DNA of 10,257 bases, from positions 1 through 10,257 of the forward strand of contig CACEKL010000020.1 of the NCBI GenBank assembly GCA_902560025.1, read 5' to 3'. A model generated the notes under the pieces. The model did not search any database, had not been told where the DNA came from, and saw nothing but the letters and a program-made list of their open reading frames with translations. Source of the DNA: an uncultured Bacteroidota bacterium. GTDB taxonomy: Bacteria; Bacteroidota; Bacteroidia; Flavobacteriales; Flavobacteriaceae. Shown here one piece after another: positions 6,969-10,257 of this stretch. Positions within the stretch are counted from its first letter, which is position 1. The number at the start of each line of letters is the position of its first letter. Made by a program: the position numbers and the translations under genes.

Positions 6969-7972
6969 TATACAAAGCTTTTAAATATTGTTTTTCTTGC
7001 AAATACTTCTATTACAAAAAATATAAAACCTAACATTACAAATGGCCTATATTTTTCTGAAACATTAGTGAAAATAGTTTCTTTTATTTCTGTCTTCTCT
7101 AATTTATTGATCTCATCATAAATATTTTGAAGTTCTAAATTATCAGTTGCTCTAAAATATCTTCCAGATGTCTTTTCAGAAATATATCTTAAAAGATCCT
7201 CATCAATTTCAACTTTTGTAAGACTAAATTGGAAGTTTCCGTTGGGAAGAATTGAGACTGGTGCAAGTGCTCTTCCATTTGTTCCTAGACCAATGGTATA
7301 TGTTTTAATTTCATATTCAGCAGCTAGTTCTGCAGCAATTCTTGGATCTATAAAACCTGAATTGTTGACTCCATCCGTGAGCAAAATTATTACCTTACTT
7401 TTAGCAGTACTCTCTTTAAGTCTATTAACTGCAGTTGACAGTCCCATGCCTATAGCAGTTCCATCTTCTAGAAGAGCCTCATAATTAATTTCAGATAGAG
7501 ATTGCTTAAGGATTAGTTTGTCAGTTGTAACAGGTGTTTTGGTATAACTCTCGGCTGCGTAAACTACTAAACCTATCCTATCATTTGGTCTATCATCAAT
7601 AAAGTTTGAAGCAACATTTTTTAAGGCAGTTAATCTATCTGGTTTTAGGTCTTTAGATAACATACTTGAAGAGATGTCAATAACCATAACAATATCAATA
7701 CCTCTTGATGTTGTAATCCTTTTAGATGTTGATTTAGATTGAGGTCTCGAAATCGCAATTATTAATAGTAAGATAACTAATACTCTTATTATATTTAACA
7801 AGGGTCTTAGCTTAGTTAAAAGTGAATTTTTAGCCTTTAAATATGATAAAGAAGAATGTGTTAGTGATGCCTGAGTATATTTTCCGAACTTATACCAAAA
7901 AAATAGTATTGCTGGTATAATTATCAAAATAAAAAGATATTCTGGGTTTGCTAAGTACAAATCTTTAAACAT
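6968..7972 (-). CDS. batA: BatA: membrane-anchored VWA-domain protein
   Basis: A 334-aa protein with the same plan as its neighbour BatB: helices at about 11-28, 58-76 and 309-325, with a VWA domain from about 90 to 290. The metal site is intact, with DISSS at 99-103, Thr172 in EDGTAIGMGL, and Asp200 in LLTDGVNNSG. Other family marks are SRPQS (75-79) before the VWA domain, DRIGLVVYAAESYTKTPVTTD at 131-151 (typical BatA), and GIDPR-like SGFIDPRIAAELA after the third metal residue. BatA and BatB probably form a heteromeric VWA pair in the inner membrane; this is inferred from their pairing and similar topology. The TAATG junctions at both ends (7972 and 6968) point to translational coupling with the 522-aa gene upstream and with batB downstream. 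No missing residue or frameshift was seen. Confidence 0.94.
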   Translation of the reverse strand: MFKDLYLANPEYLFILIIIPAILFFWYKFGKYTQASLTHSSLSYLKAKNSLLTKLRPLLNIIRVLVILLLIIAISRPQSKSTSKRITTSRGIDIVMVIDISSSMLSKDLKPDRLTALKNVASNFIDDRPNDRIGLVVYAAESYTKTPVTTDKLILKQSLSEINYEALLEDGTAIGMGLSTAVNRLKESTAKSKVIILLTDGVNNSGFIDPRIAAELAAEYEIKTYTIGLGTNGRALAPVSILPNGNFQFSLTKVEIDEDLLRYISEKTSGRYFRATDNLELQNIYDEINKLEKTEIKETIFTNVSEKYRPFVMLGFIFFVIEVFARKTIFKSFV

Positions 7973-9540
7973 TACAATTCTTTTACTATATCAAAGCTTT
8001 CTAAAATTCTAGACTTTATATTGTCCGCATACCTATCATCTGCTCTATGAACTATTGTAAGTCTGATAGTTTTTCTATCATAGGGAAGAATAACAGTAGT
8101 AAAATTAGATCTAATTAATCTGTTTTTAATTTCAATATCAAGACTTCCAAAAAGTCTTAACCCGGTATCTCCAGATTTAATTGTGAACTGATCATCCTTT
8201 AAAAGTATATTTTTTGAGCCCATAGTTTGAAATTGATTAATTAAATCATTTTTGATTAAATCAAGACTAGGGTTATTATCAACTTGCACGACATCATTAA
8301 AATCAATTGTCAAAAAAAATGCATCTTTAAAGTCCCCCATAACAAATTTACTATCATAAAGGGTGTCATTTGATCTGACTAAAATGTTTGGAGAATTTAA
8401 TTCAACTGGTGGAGAACCATATTGACTTGTGAACCAATCTTTGGACATTAGAATTTTTGTAGGGTTCATCAATATAGTATCTCTAACAGGATAATAACCA
8501 AAAAGTAAAATTGATATTAATAGAATTGAGGAAAGAATTAAAAACGAATATTTTAAAAAGGTTTTTAAGTCGTCAATTATTGAATATTCCTCATTTTCGG
8601 GTTCTATATCTTCAACTATATTAAATTTTTCATTATAAATTTTTTCGGTATCATCAATAAAGTCTGATATTATGTCTAAATCATTCTTAATATCTGATTT
8701 CGTAGGAAGTGATTTTGCAAATTTGACTAAATCTGACTTAGTGAAAAGACTTTCAAGCTTACTTATTTTACTTTTTTCAAAATTATAATTACCACTATCT
8801 CTAAGTAAATTAATTCTTAATATCAGCTCCTTGGAAGTACTTTCCATAGCAGGTATTTTAATCTGGGATTCAAGATATTCTCTGAAAATATCAATTAAAA
8901 TTGTATAATATTCTTTGAATTCAATCTGAGAATTAGGGTCCAGGCTATTCAAGTTTTCCAACTTCTCATTTGCCAACTCAAATAAGGATTTTTCTTCTTC
9001 ATTAGGTTTTATGTTTTTTTTCAGCAAATAATATCGGTAGAGAAAGAATACTAGGAAACCAACAATTATTGCAATAAACATCCTTAATAGTAGATTTTGA
9101 TAATTTCTTTTAACAGGAATAATTGGTTTTATGTCATACAGGTTTTGTTTTAAAGTATCAACCTCAACATCGTTTACTACAATTAATAATGAATCTGAAT
9201 ATTTTATTGACTGATTAAAGTATATTTTTTGAGGTGGAATCCAATATTCTCCAGGCTCAAAATTTATTAGTGAGTACCTCTTTGAAAAAGTAGATGACTC
9301 TTGAATTGTATCGGTATCAAATGACTCTAATATCTCAAAAGGCATAAAATTTGGAATTTCATCAAATGAAATATTGTATTTATTTTTTGAGGATATATCA
9401 ATTTTAAAATTTAATTCTTCGCCAATTTTTACTTCGGTAGTATCTACATTAGTAGATATAATTATATTCTGATCAAAATTTGGATTTTGACTATATAACA
9501 ACACACTTGAACATAGGTATAGAATTAAAAAATTTTTCAT
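7972..9540 (-). CDS. Bat-operon membrane protein: BatD-like N-terminus, DUF4381-like middle, extra C-terminal domain
   Basis: A 522-aa protein in the slot between DUF58 and batA, where Bacteroidota Bat operons often carry a poorly described membrane protein. Order seen: signal peptide at 1-18 (cleavage probably near YSQ), Ig-like beta region at 25-125, membrane helix at 150-170, helical cytoplasmic segment at 183-300, acidic linker, second membrane helix at 328-349, then a mixed alpha/beta domain at about 360-522. The helical segment carries the DUF4381-type pattern YYTILIDIFREYLESQIKIP, then STSKELI, then SDLVKFAKSLP. The last domain ends with a two-strand-plus-helix pattern (TTVILPYDRKTIRLTIVH, then IKSRILESFDI) that weakly resembles the end of PsbP/DUF1795-type domains; this is a guess. 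With two helices after the signal peptide, the last domain should return to the periplasm. The start abuts the DUF58 stop exactly (TAAATG), and the stop overlaps batA by 1 bp. Function unknown. Confidence 0.85.
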   Translation of the reverse strand: MKNFLILYLCSSVLLYSQNPNFDQNIIISTNVDTTEVKIGEELNFKIDISSKNKYNISFDEIPNFMPFEILESFDTDTIQESSTFSKRYSLINFEPGEYWIPPQKIYFNQSIKYSDSLLIVVNDVEVDTLKQNLYDIKPIIPVKRNYQNLLLRMFIAIIVGFLVFFLYRYYLLKKNIKPNEEEKSLFELANEKLENLNSLDPNSQIEFKEYYTILIDIFREYLESQIKIPAMESTSKELILRINLLRDSGNYNFEKSKISKLESLFTKSDLVKFAKSLPTKSDIKNDLDIISDFIDDTEKIYNEKFNIVEDIEPENEEYSIIDDLKTFLKYSFLILSSILLISILLFGYYPVRDTILMNPTKILMSKDWFTSQYGSPPVELNSPNILVRSNDTLYDSKFVMGDFKDAFFLTIDFNDVVQVDNNPSLDLIKNDLINQFQTMGSKNILLKDDQFTIKSGDTGLRLFGSLDIEIKNRLIRSNFTTVILPYDRKTIRLTIVHRADDRYADNIKSRILESFDIVKEL

Positions 9541-10257
9541 TTATCGTTGCTTAAAATATCCTAGAAGTTTTTTTACATAACTATCATCAACTTCACAATT
9601 AATTACTCCTGCCCCGTTTTTATTGAAAAGAGTTTCAAAATACTTTACTGAATCTGCATAGTTTAGATTATAGTTTTCCCTTAACCTCTTTGATGATGTA
9701 TCAACCCATATAAATTCATTTGTTTCGGCATCAATCATTGGCACAAAGCCTATTTTTACCATCTTAGTTTCCATTTGATCATAAATTCTTATTCCAGTAA
9801 GATCAAATTTTTTAGCTGCAAGTTTTAATGATTTATCATAGTCTTTATCAATGAAATCAGATAAAATAAATACAATTGCTTTTTTTTGAATTACACTTAG
9901 GAGAAACTTAAGTGATGAATTAATATTTGTTTTAGAGCTTTTAGGCTTAAATTCAATTAATTCTCTTATAATTCTAAGTATATGCTTTTTACCCTTATTG
10001 GGAGGAATGAATAACTCAATATCATCAGTAAAAAGTATTGCACCAACTTTATCATTATTTTTTAAAGCAGAAAATGCCAATGTTGCAGCAATTTCTGTTA
10101 TTATTTCTTTCTTTAGTTTGTTGCTAGTTGCAAAGTTTTCCGAACCACTTACATCTATTAGAAGCATTAATGTTAGTTCCCTCTCCTCTTCAAATACTTT
10201 TATAAAGGGCTCATTATATCTTGCCGTTACGTTCCAGTCAATCGATCTAATATCATC
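9541..10257 (-). CDS. DUF58 family VWA-like protein (5' partial)
   Basis: The C-terminal 238 residues of a DUF58 protein, usually about 290-310 aa; the frame is open to the right edge. The Met at 10167 is internal, because the preceding codons read DDIRSIDWNVTARYNEPFIK and VFEEERELTL, the signature block of DUF58 (usually D-x-R-x-I-D-W ... K-x-F-E-E-E-R-E). The VWA-like part follows. Its metal motif is intact: DVSGS at residues 35-39 of the visible part (bases 10153-10155 encode the Asp). The next family mark, FILSDFIDKDYD, is present. The sequence continues in frame to the stop with no frameshift. DUF58 proteins are cytoplasmic or membrane-associated partners of MoxR ATPases and Bat VWA proteins; the biochemical activity is not known. 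It is the first gene of the operon visible here, and a moxR gene is expected upstream, outside the window. The stop codon abuts the start of the 522-aa gene with no spacer. Confidence 0.93.
   Translation of the reverse strand, partial: DDIRSIDWNVTARYNEPFIKVFEEERELTLMLLIDVSGSENFATSNKLKKEIITEIAATLAFSALKNNDKVGAILFTDDIELFIPPNKGKKHILRIIRELIEFKPKSSKTNINSSLKFLLSVIQKKAIVFILSDFIDKDYDKSLKLAAKKFDLTGIRIYDQMETKMVKIGFVPMIDAETNEFIWVDTSSKRLRENYNLNYADSVKYFETLFNKNGAGVINCEVDDSYVKKLLGYFKQR

Larger units (their letters stand above)
2743..10257 (-). other. Bat (aerotolerance) operon, seven genes, 5' end beyond the window
   Basis: Transcription order, right to left: DUF58 protein, 522-aa DUF4381-like membrane protein, batA, batB, batC, batD, batE. 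Junctions in that order: stop and start abut (9541/9540), TAATG 1-bp overlap (7972), TAATG 1-bp overlap (6968), 17-bp overlap (5928-5944), 7-bp overlap (5210-5216), ATGA 4-bp overlap (3477-3480). There is no internal spacer where a promoter or terminator could sit without lying in coding sequence, so a single transcript with coupled translation is inferred. In Bacteroidota this operon usually begins with a moxR AAA+ ATPase gene, which would lie to the right of the window. The operon is linked genetically to oxygen tolerance in Bacteroides, but its mechanism is unknown. Confidence 0.9.

Noticed and set aside
7242..7484. 80-codon open frame on the plus strand opposite batA
   Set aside because: It lies across the best conserved part of the BatA VWA domain and has no promoter or ribosome-binding context.
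10165..10167. ATG at 10167 (minus strand) as the start of the DUF58 gene
   Set aside because: The 30 codons upstream in frame encode the conserved DUF58 block with DWN and FEEERE, so this Met is internal.
1..10257. A new defence system or mobile island
   Set aside because: The three VWA proteins and TPR proteins could suggest an unusual MoxR-VWA system, but gene order and sequence signatures match the known Bat operon. There are no integrase, transposase, direct-repeat or composition changes.

Overview
The window is about 10.3 kb of AT-rich DNA (roughly 30% G+C by eye) that is almost entirely coding. It looks like a Bacteroidota genome, most likely a marine-type flavobacterium. The reasons are the PheS and Bat protein sequences, the complete Bat gene order, the near absence of Shine-Dalgarno motifs, a TAnnTTTG-like promoter element, and the very short gaps between genes. 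No RNA gene, mobile element, CRISPR array or prophage gene was seen. The only spacers are 4 bp and 70 bp.

Left part (1-2751): the 3' three-quarters of an ALDH7-family aldehyde dehydrogenase (lysine/piperideine-6-carboxylate pathway type) runs off the left edge on the + strand. It converges, 4 bp apart, on pheS (- strand), which encodes phenylalanyl-tRNA synthetase alpha subunit. pheS is divergent from a small CvpA-family membrane protein gene across a 70-bp spacer. That spacer is the only place in the window where promoters can be placed. The CvpA-family gene overlaps the end of the Bat cluster tail-to-tail by 9 bp.

Right part (2743-10257, all - strand, so transcription enters from the right edge): seven genes form one tightly packed Bat (Bacteroides aerotolerance) operon. 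In order of transcription they are a DUF58 VWA-like protein (5' end outside the window), a 522-aa membrane protein with a DUF4381-like segment, batA, batB, batC, batD and batE. Every junction abuts or overlaps (0, 1, 1, 17, 7 and 4 bp), so translation is probably coupled. A moxR AAA+ ATPase gene is expected just beyond the right edge, from the usual order of this operon. The proteins probably form an envelope complex. BatA, BatB and DUF58 carry three metal-binding VWA domains, BatC and BatE carry TPR repeats, and BatD and the 522-aa protein have extracytoplasmic beta-rich domains anchored in the membrane. The molecular function of Bat complexes is still poorly defined, and the aerotolerance role comes from genetics in other species.

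Most of the window is a known system. The points worth a second look are the 522-aa protein (BatD-like front, DUF4381-like middle and an extra C-terminal domain after a second membrane helix), the TTG start of batD inside the end of batC, and the repetitive acidic linker of BatC.
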